Assembly (NCBI RefSeq): GCF_039534165.1
Contig: NZ_BAAAUX010000035.1
Span: 1 to 57,244 of the forward strand
DNA: 57,244 nucleotides
Source: Saccharopolyspora_D taberi
GTDB taxonomy: Bacteria; Actinomycetota; Actinomycetes; Mycobacteriales; Pseudonocardiaceae
Direction of reading: 5' to 3'
In this document: one piece after another, positions 42,310 through 50,202 of the stretch
How the letters are laid out: each line of letters starts with the position of its first letter
Position numbering within the stretch: position 1 is the stretch's first letter
Position numbers and translations under genes: made by a program
The notes under the pieces: model-generated
The model's input: the letters and a program-made list of their open reading frames with translations, nothing else
Databases searched by the model: none
Told to the model about the DNA's origin: nothing

Positions 42310-42620
42310 CAGCCGCAGACCACACAGCGGAGATCGCCGCCACGCTGGCCAAACTCGCTGCACTCATTGCCGACCAGCACCGCAACGAGGCCGAGATCCC
42401 AAGCCCGGAACCGCGGACCATGCCCGAACGGACGCTCCTCACCGTTCAGGAAGCCGCTGACCGCCTCCGGATCGGCCGAACGAAGGTGTACGCCCTGGTC
42501 AAGTCCGGCGAGATCGAGTCCGTCCGAATCGGTCGCCTCCGCCGAGTCCCTGTCTCAGCGATCGACGACTACGCCGCCCGCCTGGTCGCCGAGCAGGCCG
42601 CCGAGAAGAACGCCGCCTAG
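42306..42620 (+). CDS. xis: Excisionase-type HTH protein
   Basis: 104 residues. An N-terminal helical stretch of about 35 residues precedes a MerR-like/HTH_17 domain (LLTVQEAADRLRIGRTKVYALVKSGEIESVRIGRLRRVPVSAIDDYAARL), the fold of excisionases of actinomycete integrative elements. It overlaps the DUF3631 remnant by ATGA and precedes int by nine bases. It should direct integrase towards excision by binding near the att site. Confidence 0.9.
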   Translation: MTAADHTAEIAATLAKLAALIADQHRNEAEIPSPEPRTMPERTLLTVQEAADRLRIGRTKVYALVKSGEIESVRIGRLRRVPVSAIDDYAARLVAEQAAEKNAA

Positions 42621-42629
42621 GAGAACACC

Positions 42630-43943
42630 TTGACCGAGAAGAAGACCCGAAATGCCAACGGCCGTTCGAGCATCTACTTCGGGAAAGACGGCTACTGGCA
42701 TGGCCGCGTCACGGTGGGCACCAAGGATGACGGCACGCCGGACCGCCGCCACGTTCAGCGGAAGGACAAGGATCAGGTAGTCGAGGCGGTCGGCAAGCTC
42801 GAAGCGGAGCGTGATTCCGGGAACGTTCGGAAGATCGGCGAGAGCTGGACGGTGGAGTCATGGCTGATGCACTGGCTGGTGAACATCGCGCCGCTGACGA
42901 CCCGCTACAAGACGTTGCGCGGCTACCAGACAGCGGTGATCAAGCACCTGATCCCCGGTCTCGGGGCTCACAAGCTCACCAAGATCCAGCATGAGCCGGA
43001 GCGTTTCGAGAAGCTCTACATGAAGATGATCAGAAGCGGTCTCAAGCCGGGGACGGCGCATCAGGTGCACAGGACCGCCCGGACCGCCTTCGGCGAGGCG
43101 CGCAAGCGCGGAAAGATCGACAAGAACCCTGTTGAGATCGCCAAGGCGCCCAAGGTCGAGGAGGAGGAAGTCGAACCGCTGGAGGCCGACGACATCCGGG
43201 AGGTAATCAGGGTCGCGCTGAAGCGCCGGAACGGTGTCCGGTTCGTGGTCGGCTTGGCGCTCGGCACCAGGCAGGGCGAAACGCTCGGGTTGCACTGGAA
43301 GCGGCTCGACCGGCGTAAGCGAGCACTCCGGATCCGGCAGGCGCTCCAGCGGCACACCTGGCGACACGGCTGTTCGGATCCGCACGCCTGCGGAGATCGC
43401 TATCACAAGACGAAGCCCTGCCCCAAGGGCTGCAAGCGGCACACCCGCGAGTGCCCGCCTCCGTGCCCAGCTGACTGCACCGAGCACGCCCGCTGGTGCC
43501 CGCAGCGCGAGGGAGGTGGCCTAGTCCTCGTCGACGTGAAGTCCAAGGCTGGACGGCGCACGATCGGCGTACCGGACGAGCTGTTCAATCTGCTGTTGCT
43601 CCACGAGGCAGCGCAGGACGCCGAACGGGAACTCGCTGGCTCCGAATGGCACGAGGGTGACTGGATGTTCTGCCAACCGAACGGCAAGCCGATCGACCCT
43701 CGGCGGGACCTGGAGGAGTGGAAGGACATCCTTGAGGAGGCTGGCGTCCGGGAGGTTCGTTTGCACGACGCCAGGCACACCGCAGCGACCGTGCTCCTGC
43801 TGCTTGGGGTCGACCCCCGGCTCGTCATGGAGATCATGGGCTGGTCGACGGAGGCCATGCGCAAGCGATACATGCACGTGACCGAGCAGCTCCGGCGCGA
43901 TGTAGCCGACCTGGTCAACGCGTACTTCTGGAAGACCAACTGA
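42630..43943 (+). CDS. int: Tyrosine site-specific integrase with Cys-rich insert
   Basis: 437 residues from TTG 42630, with TAGGAG six bases before. An SAM-like N-terminal core-binding domain (about 70-175) precedes the catalytic domain with R214 (LGTRQGE), K304 or K306, H379-x-x-R382 (HDARH), W405 (MGWS) and Y414 (YMHV). Between the first Arg and the Lys lies a 45-residue insert (about 246-290) with eight Cys (248, 254, 264, 268, 275, 279, 283, 290) and several His, probably one or two zinc sites. It recombines the element with the tRNA-Phe attB, which lies 63 bp downstream. Confidence 0.95.
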   Translation: MTEKKTRNANGRSSIYFGKDGYWHGRVTVGTKDDGTPDRRHVQRKDKDQVVEAVGKLEAERDSGNVRKIGESWTVESWLMHWLVNIAPLTTRYKTLRGYQTAVIKHLIPGLGAHKLTKIQHEPERFEKLYMKMIRSGLKPGTAHQVHRTARTAFGEARKRGKIDKNPVEIAKAPKVEEEEVEPLEADDIREVIRVALKRRNGVRFVVGLALGTRQGETLGLHWKRLDRRKRALRIRQALQRHTWRHGCSDPHACGDRYHKTKPCPKGCKRHTRECPPPCPADCTEHARWCPQREGGGLVLVDVKSKAGRRTIGVPDELFNLLLLHEAAQDAERELAGSEWHEGDWMFCQPNGKPIDPRRDLEEWKDILEEAGVREVRLHDARHTAATVLLLLGVDPRLVMEIMGWSTEAMRKRYMHVTEQLRRDVADLVNAYFWKTN

Positions 43944-43959
43944 GACGGAAACTGAGACG

Positions 43960-43995
43960 AAACAGCCCCCACCAAGACCTTGGTGGGGGCTGTTT
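43960..43995. terminator. Strong bidirectional terminator between int and tRNA-Phe
   Basis: A perfect 15-bp stem (43960-43974 with 43981-43995) with a 6-nt loop, flanked by AAA and TTT on either side. It can end int transcription on the plus strand and, 11 bp beyond the att core, the tRNA transcript on the minus strand. Confidence 0.9.
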
Positions 43996-44005
43996 TCGCT
44001 GGTCA

Positions 44006-44053
44006 ACGGAGTGGCCAGGGGCGGGGTCGAACCGCCGACCTTCCGCTTTTCAG
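44006..44053 (-). repeat. Right attachment site (attR-type) inside tRNA-Phe
   Basis: 48 bp identical to 31535-31582. It includes the tRNA-Phe 3' part up to the anticodon stem, so integration regenerated a complete tRNA at this end using sequence carried by the element. Confidence 0.95.
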
Positions 44054-44085
44054 GCGGACGCTCGTACCAACTGAGCTACCTGGCC
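44012..44085 (-). tRNA. tRNA-Phe (GAA)
   Basis: 74 nt. Acceptor GGCCAGG pairs with CCTGGCC, discriminator A, and CCA is not encoded. The D arm contains AGCTCAGTTGGTA. The anticodon stem TCCGC/GCGGA encloses the loop CTGAAAA, giving anticodon GAA. The T arm has GGTTCGACCCC. Target of the integrated element. Confidence 0.97.
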
Positions 44086-44118
44086 GTTCGCGCCCGGCGA
44101 ATTGCCGATCCGCTGTGG

Positions 44119-44192
44119 CGACCCAGACGGGACTCGAACCCGCGACCTCCGCCGTGACAGGGCGGCGCGCTAACCAACTGCGCCACTGGGCC
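44119..44192 (-). tRNA. tRNA-Asp (GTC)
   Basis: 74 nt. Acceptor GGCCCAG pairs with CTGGGTC (one G-U), discriminator G. The anticodon stem CCGCC/GGCGG encloses the loop CTGTCAC, giving anticodon GTC. Middle gene of a Glu-Asp-Phe cluster. Confidence 0.97.
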
Positions 44193-44208
44193 ATGTTCTG
44201 TTGTTGCG

Positions 44209-44281
44209 TACCCCCAACGGGATTCGAACCCGCGCTACCGCCTTGAAAGGGCGGCGTCCTAGGCCGCTAGACGATGGGGGC
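44209..44281 (-). tRNA. tRNA-Glu (TTC)
   Basis: 73 nt. Acceptor GCCCCCA pairs with TGGGGGT (terminal G-U), discriminator A. The anticodon stem CCGCC/GGCGG encloses CTTTCAA, giving anticodon TTC. First gene of the minus-strand cluster; promoter expected in 44282-44400. Confidence 0.96.
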
Positions 44282-44603
44282 TTGGCCGATTCGGAACCGA
44301 CCCGGCCTTGCCTCCAACCGGCTTCCCTTTCTGGGGCGCCCCGTTGGGAGCAGTGAAAGCTTACGACATGCCGTCCCGGCCCCCAAACAGGGGGGTGCCT
44401 TAAGCCGCGCGAAAGCCGGGACCACCCTGGCCCACGGGCGGAACCCGGCGCCAGCATATGGCACCTGACCAGCGTTTTCCACCTCCTTCCCCAGGCGTGG
44501 GCACGCGGGGCCGAGGCGACTGGGCGGGGCGTCGACAGGGCCAGGAAGGGCGATTCGGGGCGAAAAACGAGCCCGAGCAGGAAATGTGACCTGCGCCTCA
44601 AGA
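44282..44603 (-). other. Interval between the tRNA cluster and the TetR gene
   Basis: About 320 bp without a gene. The segment 44350-44370 (GTGAAAGCTTACGACAT) is the only A+T-rich part and is a likely place for the tRNA promoter, though I cannot define -35 and -10 boxes with confidence. Confidence 0.45.
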
Positions 44604-45185
44604 TCAGGGGTTGCTGCGGAGCCAGTCCGCGCTGGCGACTCCGCGGAGGAGGACGCGCCAGATCTCGGCGACCCGGTCCGCGGCGGAGGCACCGGGGCCG
44701 AGCGCGCGGACTCCGACCAGCGCCGCGTGGAGGACCCGTGCCGCCGCGCGGGGATCGACGTCGGGGCGGAGCTGGCCTCCGTCGGCCGCCTTGGCGAACA
44801 GCTCGGTGAGGGACCGCTCCCAGTCGAGCGGCACGCCGCCGGCCTCGCGGCGGCAGGCCAGCGCGGTTCCCGCGCGGATCACGACGTCGTCGTCGATGAG
44901 GCGGACCACCTCGTCCACCAGCCCGACCGCGGTGGACAGCGGGTCGAGGCCGGACCGGACCCAGCGCTGGAACAGCGCGGTCCAGCGTTCGCGCTGGATG
45001 CGGATCAGGACCTGGGCCACCGCCTCCTTGGAGGCGAAGTGGAAGTAGAAGGCGCCCTTGGTCACGCCCCCGCGCCGGAGGATCGCGTTGAGCGGTGTCG
45101 CCCGGTAGCCCTCGCGGTCGAACTCCTCCGCCGCGGCGACCAGGATGGTTCGCCGGGTGACTTGGGCCCGACGCTGCTGCGGCAT
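44604..45185 (-). CDS. TetR-family regulator of gamma-butyrolactone-receptor type
   Basis: 193 residues. The HTH (ILVAAAEEFDREGYRATPLNAILRRGGVTKGAFYFHFASKEAVAQVLI) carries the VTKGAxYFHFxSKE signature of ArpA/ScbR-type receptors. The C-terminal part (GLVDEVVRLIDDDVVIRAGTALA, LRPDVDPRAAARVLHAALVGV) also fits. Such proteins bind gamma-butyrolactone-like signals and repress secondary metabolism. No afsA-type synthase or biosynthetic cluster is nearby, so it is an orphan receptor. Confidence 0.85.
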   Translation of the reverse strand: MPQQRRAQVTRRTILVAAAEEFDREGYRATPLNAILRRGGVTKGAFYFHFASKEAVAQVLIRIQRERWTALFQRWVRSGLDPLSTAVGLVDEVVRLIDDDVVIRAGTALACRREAGGVPLDWERSLTELFAKAADGGQLRPDVDPRAAARVLHAALVGVRALGPGASAADRVAEIWRVLLRGVASADWLRSNP

Positions 45186-45446
45186 GACGCGGCTCCGGCG
45201 AGGAGGAACGTCGAACTCGGGACTTCACCGTCCCAGTCCACGAACGAGTGATCAACTACGCCGTGAAGTTACCGCGAACAGCCATCGCGTGGCTATTGGC
45301 GTTCTCCGGGTGACGCCCGTGAGCGCAGCGCCCGGGGCGTTCCCGCGAAAAAGACCGAGGGGTATGTTCTGCGCACCGGGAGCACTCCGTCGTGCCCCCG
45401 CGCTCGGCGTGAGCCGCGGACCGGGGGGTGTGCGGCTCACGCCGGA

Positions 45447-45686
45447 TCACCGGGTGACCGGTGGTTCACCGTCCTCGTCCGGCACCAGGCCGAGCATGTC
45501 GAGCAGCAGCCGGCAGTCCTCCGCGCTCTCCGCGCTGCGGGCGACCGCGACCCTCGCCCGGTGGACCTGCTCGGGTGATATCCGGACGGTGTCCCCGCTG
45601 CGCTGCGCGGGCACGCCGGAACCGGACCGCGAGAGCCCGTCTTCCTGCTGCCACAAGAACTTTCGTACATCGAGCGACCCGTACAT
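45447..45686 (-). CDS. Small conserved hypothetical protein
   Basis: 79 residues from ATG 45686, preferred over an ATG 13 codons earlier because GGGGAGG lies four bases upstream. The sequence starts MYGSLDVRKFLWQQEDGL and contains ISPEQVHRARVAVARSAESAEDCRLLLDMLGLVPDEDGE, helical and acidic. Codon use and the ribosome-binding site look genuine. I do not recognise a family. The space to the TetR gene (45186-45446) holds only a small AGCCA/TGGCT hairpin near 45280 and no gene. Confidence 0.65.
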   Translation of the reverse strand: MYGSLDVRKFLWQQEDGLSRSGSGVPAQRSGDTVRISPEQVHRARVAVARSAESAEDCRLLLDMLGLVPDEDGEPPVTR

Positions 45687-45907
45687 TGCGCCTCCCCGGC
45701 TCGGGTTTCGCCGCAGGCTATCCACAGGTTGTCAACAGCCGCAGCCCCCCACAGAGTGATTCGATATCGACGCTGAGTAATCGAGCCGAACGGCCTCGAT
45801 CCACATCGGATGCTGGCCCGGCCGGCCTCCGGCGGCAACCCGGCGGGACCGGGTGGAGGTGGTCCACACTGGACGATCCGGCCCGGCGCGGCGGACCCGG
45901 GCGCAGC

Positions 45908-45922
45908 TACCCCTGGGGGGTA
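45908..45922. promoter_or_regulatory. CsoR-type copper operator upstream of copZ
   Basis: TACCCCTGGGGGGTA is a near-perfect palindrome matching the actinobacterial CsoR consensus (TACCCC...GGGGTA). It lies 46 bp upstream of the copZ start, so Cu(I) should relieve CsoR repression of copZ. No csoR gene is in the window. Confidence 0.75.
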
Positions 45923-45967
45923 CATTCGGAGGCGAAGTCCCCGGAACGCCACCGAGAGAGGATCCGA

Positions 45968-46180
45968 ATGAGCACCCAGACCTTCACCGTCACCGGGATG
46001 ACCTGCGAGCACTGCGTCCGCTCGGTCACCGAGGAGCTCTCGGAGATCGCCGGCGTCACCGACGTCCAGGTCGCGCTCGACACCGGCCTGGTGTCGGTCA
46101 CCAGCGAGCAGGAGCTCAGCCGGGAGGCGGCCACCGCCGCCGTCGACGAGGCCGGCTACCAGGTCACCTCCTGGAACTGA
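45968..46180 (+). CDS. copZ: Copper chaperone, heavy-metal-associated domain
   Basis: 70 residues, a single HMA domain with the Cu(I)-binding GMTCEHC (Cys 13 and 16) and the C-terminal EAGYQV. GAGAGG precedes the ATG. It would carry Cu(I) to a P-type ATPase. The usual copA partner is not adjacent, so the gene is a stand-alone copper-inducible chaperone. Confidence 0.93.
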   Translation: MSTQTFTVTGMTCEHCVRSVTEELSEIAGVTDVQVALDTGLVSVTSEQELSREAATAAVDEAGYQVTSWN

Positions 46181-46280
46181 CGAAACCCGTGCGGCGCGAC
46201 GTCTCCCCACATCGGGTGCCGCCGTGCCACAATCGCAGGCGCTGACAGACCCCCGGTCAGCAACTGTGGAGATCCCCTCC

Positions 46281-46315
46281 GGGCCCCCGTGCTCCTCCCC
46301 CTGGCGCGGGGGCCC
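46281..46315 (+). terminator. Terminator-like hairpin after copZ
   Basis: A 9-bp GC stem (46281-46289 with 46307-46315) and a 17-nt C-rich loop, 100 bp after copZ. Confidence 0.55.
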
Positions 46316-46377
46316 TCCGCTGTGTCGGACGACGCACAGCGGTGGGCAGATCGCAATCGAACCGTTATCGTGTCCGC

Positions 46378-46950
46378 GTGGCTCTAGGACGAACCAAGAT
46401 CGGACGCCGGCAGAAGCCGGACCTGCCCGCCGAACCGGAGGCGGCCGAACCGGATCACGAGCTTGAGTCGTACCTCGCGGCGCTGGCCCCCGAGGAGAGC
46501 GTCGAGACCACCGGCTCCGGCAGGCGGTTCGGCGGCTCGCAGGTCTACCAGCTGCGGCTGCCGCTGATGGCCAACGAGAAGCTCAAGGAACTCGCGGCGA
46601 AGCAGAACACCTCGCCCGCCGCGCTCGCGCGGGACTGGATCATGCAGCACCTCGCGGAGGAGGACCACGGCTCGCCGGCACAGCAGCAGGTCCCGCCGCG
46701 GACCCAGCAGGTCCAGCAGCCCTACGCCGAACCGCAGGGATACGCCGAGCAGCAGCCCCGCGGCGGGCAGCAGTACGGCCAGGGACCGGCGTGGCCGGAG
46801 GACCAGGACACCCGGGAGGACTTCCGCCCGGTGCGGCCCCAGCCGCAGTCCGACCTCGAGCAGACCGACAACCTCGCGCAGGCCGCCGACACCGAGATCA
46901 CCATGCCCCGCGGACCGCAGCAGCAGCGGGTGAGCCCGTTCTTCCGCTGA
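46378..46950 (+). CDS. Ribbon-helix-helix-like protein with Gln/Pro-rich tail
   Basis: 190 residues from GTG 46378; there is no clear ribosome-binding site, so it may be leaderless. The segment VYQLRLPLMANEKLKELAAKQNTSPAALARDWIMQHL (about 55-95) has the strand-helix-helix pattern of RHH DNA-binding domains. Residues 100-190 are low complexity and rich in Gln, Pro and Tyr (QQVQQPYAEPQGYAEQQPRGG). The N-terminus is basic (GRTKIGRRQKPD). DNA binding is inferred only from the fold pattern. Confidence 0.7.
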   Translation: MALGRTKIGRRQKPDLPAEPEAAEPDHELESYLAALAPEESVETTGSGRRFGGSQVYQLRLPLMANEKLKELAAKQNTSPAALARDWIMQHLAEEDHGSPAQQQVPPRTQQVQQPYAEPQGYAEQQPRGGQQYGQGPAWPEDQDTREDFRPVRPQPQSDLEQTDNLAQAADTEITMPRGPQQQRVSPFFR

Positions 46951-46957
46951 GCAGACT

Positions 46958-46997
46958 TCCGGGAGAGGGCGGACCCCCGACTCCGCCCTCTCCCGGA
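46958..46997. terminator. Bidirectional terminator between convergent genes
   Basis: A perfect 16-bp stem (46958-46973 with 46982-46997) with an 8-nt loop, between the stops of the RHH-like gene and the acyl-CoA dehydrogenase gene. Confidence 0.88.
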
Positions 46998-47004
46998 TCC
47001 GAGG

Positions 47005-48156
47005 TCACATCCCGAGTTCGCGGGCGATGAGCATGCGCTGGACCTCGCTGGTGCCCTCGCCGATCTCCAGGATCTTCGCGTCGCGGTAGAAGCGGCCGAC
47101 CGGGGATTCGTTCATGAAGCCGTAGCCGCCGAAGATCTGCGTCGCGTCGCGGGAGTTGTCCATCGCCGCGTTCGACGACACCAGCTTCGCGATGGCCGCC
47201 TCCTTGCGGTACGGCTCGCCGCGCAGCATCCGCCCCGCCGCGTCGTAGTAGGCCAGGCGGGCGGTGTGCGCGCGCATCTCCATGTCCGCGATCTTGAACT
47301 GGATCGCCTGGTACTCCCCGATCTTGTGGCCGAACGCCTCGCGCTCGCCCGCGTAGCGCAGGCACTCGTCCACGCAGCCCTGGGCGAGGCCGACGCTCAG
47401 CGCCGCGATCGCCACCCGGCCCTCGGTGAGGATCGACAGGAACTGCGCGTAGCCGCGACCGCGCTCGCCGAGCAGGTTCGCGGCAGGCACCCGGCAGTTG
47501 TCGAAGCTGAGCTCATGGGTGTCGGAGGCGTTCCAGCCGACCTTGGAGTACTTCTTGGCGACGGTGAAGCCGGGGGTGCCAGAGGGCACGATGATCGTGG
47601 AGATCTCCTTGCCGCCGTCGGCCTTCTGGCCGGTGACCGCGGTGACCGTGACGAACCCGGTGATGTCGGTCCCGGAGTTGGTGATGAACGCCTTGGAGCC
47701 GTTGATGACCCACTCGTCGCCGTCCAGGACCGCGGTGGTGCGGGTCGAGCCCGCGTCCGAGCCGCCGCCGGGCTCGGTCAGGCCGAAGGCGCCGAGGATC
47801 TCGCCGGTGGCGAGCCTTGGCAGCCACTCGCGCTTCTGCTGCTCGTTGCCGAAGCGGTAGATCGGCATCGCGCCCAGCGAGACGCCCGCTTCGAGCGTGA
47901 TGGCCACCGACGAGTCCACCCGCGCGAGCTCTTCCAGGGCCAGGCACAGGGCGAAGTAGTCGCCGCCCATGCCGCCGTGCTCCTCGGAGATCGGCAGCCC
48001 GAACAGGCCCATCCGCCCCATCGTGCGCACCAGCGGGTACGGGAACGCCTCGCGCTCGTAGTAGTCGCCGATGACCGGCGCCACTTCCTTGCGGGCGAAG
48101 GTCTGCACGCTCTCGCGCAGGGCCTCGTACTCCTCGTTCAACCGGTTATCCACCAT
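47005..48156 (-). CDS. Acyl-CoA dehydrogenase (FadE19-like)
   Basis: 383 residues from ATG 48156, with AGGAG eight bases upstream and only one base after the accA stop. FAD-linked enzyme that introduces the alpha-beta double bond in acyl-CoAs. Signatures: LEELARVDSSVAITLEAG, FGLTEPGGGSDAGS, a YAGEREAFGHKIGEYQAIQFKIADM helix and the C-terminal IFGGYGFMN and IGEGTSEVQRMLIA, with a Glu directly before GTS as in most family members. Operon order accD1-accA1-fadE19 matches M. tuberculosis Rv2502c-Rv2500c, which points to branched-chain (leucine/isoleucine-derived) acyl-CoAs. Confidence 0.92.
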   Translation of the reverse strand: MVDNRLNEEYEALRESVQTFARKEVAPVIGDYYEREAFPYPLVRTMGRMGLFGLPISEEHGGMGGDYFALCLALEELARVDSSVAITLEAGVSLGAMPIYRFGNEQQKREWLPRLATGEILGAFGLTEPGGGSDAGSTRTTAVLDGDEWVINGSKAFITNSGTDITGFVTVTAVTGQKADGGKEISTIIVPSGTPGFTVAKKYSKVGWNASDTHELSFDNCRVPAANLLGERGRGYAQFLSILTEGRVAIAALSVGLAQGCVDECLRYAGEREAFGHKIGEYQAIQFKIADMEMRAHTARLAYYDAAGRMLRGEPYRKEAAIAKLVSSNAAMDNSRDATQIFGGYGFMNESPVGRFYRDAKILEIGEGTSEVQRMLIARELGM

Positions 48157-48157
48157 G

Positions 48158-50164
48158 TCAGGACTCCTGTGCTGCGGCGACGACGGCCAGCGGCTGGTCC
48201 AGCCCGACCGACTGTCCCTTTCGGACATTCACTTCGGTGACGACGCCGTCGACCGGGGCGGTGATGGTGTGCTCCATCTTCATGGCCTCGACGACGAACA
48301 GGGTCTGGCCGCTGCGGACCTGCTGGCCGGGGCTGACCTCGGCGACCAGGACGGTTCCGGGCATCGGGCTGGTGACCGCGCCGTCGGAGCCGCCCGCCGC
48401 GCCGTCGCGGTCGGCCAGCAGCCGGTGCTCGTGCAGCGCCCACGCGTGGCCGCCCGCGGCCAGCCAGGTCACGCCGTCGGCGCGGGCGACCCGGTAGCGC
48501 CTGGTCGCGCCCTGGTAGGTGACGGTGAGCAGGTCGCCGCGGAGCTCGGCGCGGGCCGGGCCGACGACGCCGCCGACCTCGACCTCGGCGTTGTCGGCGC
48601 GTCCGCGGATGCGGACCTCGACGTCCTCGAACCGCCAGACCGCGGGCGCGGGAGCGCCGAGTCGCCAGCCGCCGGGCACGTCCCACGGGTCGACGACCGG
48701 GCCCGCGGGCTCGTCGGCGATCAGCCGGTCCAGCGCGGCGGCGACGTGGACCTCCTCCGGGGTGCCGGAACCGGACGCGACCAGGGTTTCCAGCTCGCGC
48801 TCGACCAGTCCGGTGTCGAGCCTGCCCGCGACCACCTCGGGGTGGACCACCAGGGAGCGCAAGAAGGCGATGTTGGTGTGCAGGCCGAGGACCGCGGTCT
48901 CGCCGAGCGCCGCGTCGAGCCTGCGCAGGGCGTCGGAGCGGGTCGGGGCCCAGGCGATGACCTTGGCCAGCATCGGGTCGTAGTCGGAGCCGACGCGCAT
49001 GCCGGTCCAGATGCCGGAGTCGACCCGGATGCCCGGTCCGGTGGGCTCGTGCGCGTCGAGGACGTCGCCGCCGGTGGGCAGGAAACCGCGGGCCGGGTCC
49101 TCGGCGTAGACGCGGGCCTCCACCGCGTGCCCCTCGATCCGCAGCTCGCCCTGCGCCCAGAGCAGCGGCTCGCCCTGGGCGACGCGGACCTGCTGCTCGA
49201 CGAGGTCGATGCCGCGCTCGCCGCCGGCGGCGGTGACCAGCTCGGTCACGGGGTGCTCGACCTGGAGCCGGGTGTTCATCTCCATGAAGAAGAACTCGTC
49301 GGGCCGGTCGGCCGAGACGATGAACTCCACGGTGCCCGCGCCGACGTAACCGACTGAACGGGCGGCGTCGACGGCCGACCGGCCGATGCGCTCCCGGGTC
49401 CCGGCGTCGAGCAGCGCGGACGGGGCCTCCTCGATGATCTTCTGGTGCCTGCGTTGCAGGCTGCACTCGCGTTCGCCGAGGTGCACGACGTTGCCGTGCT
49501 GGTCGGCGAGGACCTGGACCTCGATGTGGCGGGGCCTGCTGACGTAGCGCTCGACGAACAGCGTGTCGTCGCCGAAGGACGCCCGCGCCTCCCGCCGCGC
49601 CGAGGCGATCGCCTCGTCCAGTGCGGACTCCTCGTGGACCGCCCGCATGCCCTTGCCGCCGCCGCCCGCCGACGGCTTGAGCAGCACCGGGAAGCCCGCG
49701 TCGACCGCGGCCCGGTGGATCTCGTCGTCGGTCATGCCGGGCTCGCTGCGGCCGGGGACGACCGGGACCCCGGCGGCGCTGACGGTCTGCTTGGCGCGGA
49801 TCTTGTCGCCCATCGAGTCGATGGCCGATGCGGGCGGGCCGATGAACACCACGCCCGCGTCGGCGCAGGCAGTGGCGAAGGCGCTGTTCTCGGCGAGGAA
49901 CCCGTAGCCCGGGTGGATCGCCTGGGCGCCGGTCCGCTTCGCCGCGTCGAGGATGCGGTCGATGCTGAGGTAGCTCTCGGTGGCCGCGCGCGGGCCGATG
50001 TGGACGGCGGTGTCGGCCTCGGCGACGTGGCGGGCGGAGCGGTCGGCGTCGGAGTAGACCGCGACCGAGCGGATGCCCAGGCGCCGCAGGGTCCGGATCA
50101 CGCGGACCGCGATCTCCCCCCGGTTGGCGACCAGCACCGTGTCGAAGCGCTGCACGATCCTCAT
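48158..50164 (-). CDS. accA1: Biotin-dependent acyl-CoA carboxylase alpha subunit (AccA1-like)
   Basis: About 668 residues from ATG 50164. The start is uncertain: GTG 50155 has GGAGGG nine bases upstream and matches the usual family N-terminus, and ATG 50194 has GAGG six bases upstream. Biotin carboxylase domain (FDTVLVANRGEIAVRVIRT, ATP-grasp KPSAGGGGKGM, EMNTRLQVEHPVTE), a linker, and a C-terminal biotinyl domain with the acceptor Lys in EAMKMEHT. With AccD1 it should form the methylcrotonyl-CoA carboxylase complex of leucine breakdown. Confidence 0.93.
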   Translation of the reverse strand: MRIVQRFDTVLVANRGEIAVRVIRTLRRLGIRSVAVYSDADRSARHVAEADTAVHIGPRAATESYLSIDRILDAAKRTGAQAIHPGYGFLAENSAFATACADAGVVFIGPPASAIDSMGDKIRAKQTVSAAGVPVVPGRSEPGMTDDEIHRAAVDAGFPVLLKPSAGGGGKGMRAVHEESALDEAIASARREARASFGDDTLFVERYVSRPRHIEVQVLADQHGNVVHLGERECSLQRRHQKIIEEAPSALLDAGTRERIGRSAVDAARSVGYVGAGTVEFIVSADRPDEFFFMEMNTRLQVEHPVTELVTAAGGERGIDLVEQQVRVAQGEPLLWAQGELRIEGHAVEARVYAEDPARGFLPTGGDVLDAHEPTGPGIRVDSGIWTGMRVGSDYDPMLAKVIAWAPTRSDALRRLDAALGETAVLGLHTNIAFLRSLVVHPEVVAGRLDTGLVERELETLVASGSGTPEEVHVAAALDRLIADEPAGPVVDPWDVPGGWRLGAPAPAVWRFEDVEVRIRGRADNAEVEVGGVVGPARAELRGDLLTVTYQGATRRYRVARADGVTWLAAGGHAWALHEHRLLADRDGAAGGSDGAVTSPMPGTVLVAEVSPGQQVRSGQTLFVVEAMKMEHTITAPVDGVVTEVNVRKGQSVGLDQPLAVVAAAQES

Positions 50165-50202
50165 CCCTCCACTTCGCGAAGTTCCGAGCTCCATCACGGG
50201 CC

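Larger units (their letters stand above)
31535..44053. mobile_element. Integrated element in tRNA-Phe carrying a type I restriction system
   Basis: The perfect 48-bp direct repeats 12,471 bp apart, an integrase gene abutting the tRNA end, an adjacent excisionase and a DUF3631 remnant are the layout of pSE211/pMEA-type actinomycete integrative elements; pSE211 is reported to use a tRNA-Phe attB. The hsd genes are visibly lower in G+C than the chromosome on both sides. No FtsK/TraB transfer protein or intact replication initiator is present, and most other cargo is broken. The element should therefore be non-conjugative, but int and xis look intact, so excision may be possible. Confidence 0.92.

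Noticed and set aside
44604..45446. Biosynthetic gene cluster around the receptor-like TetR gene
   Set aside because: Neighbours are tRNAs, a small hypothetical protein and copZ; no synthase or tailoring genes are visible.
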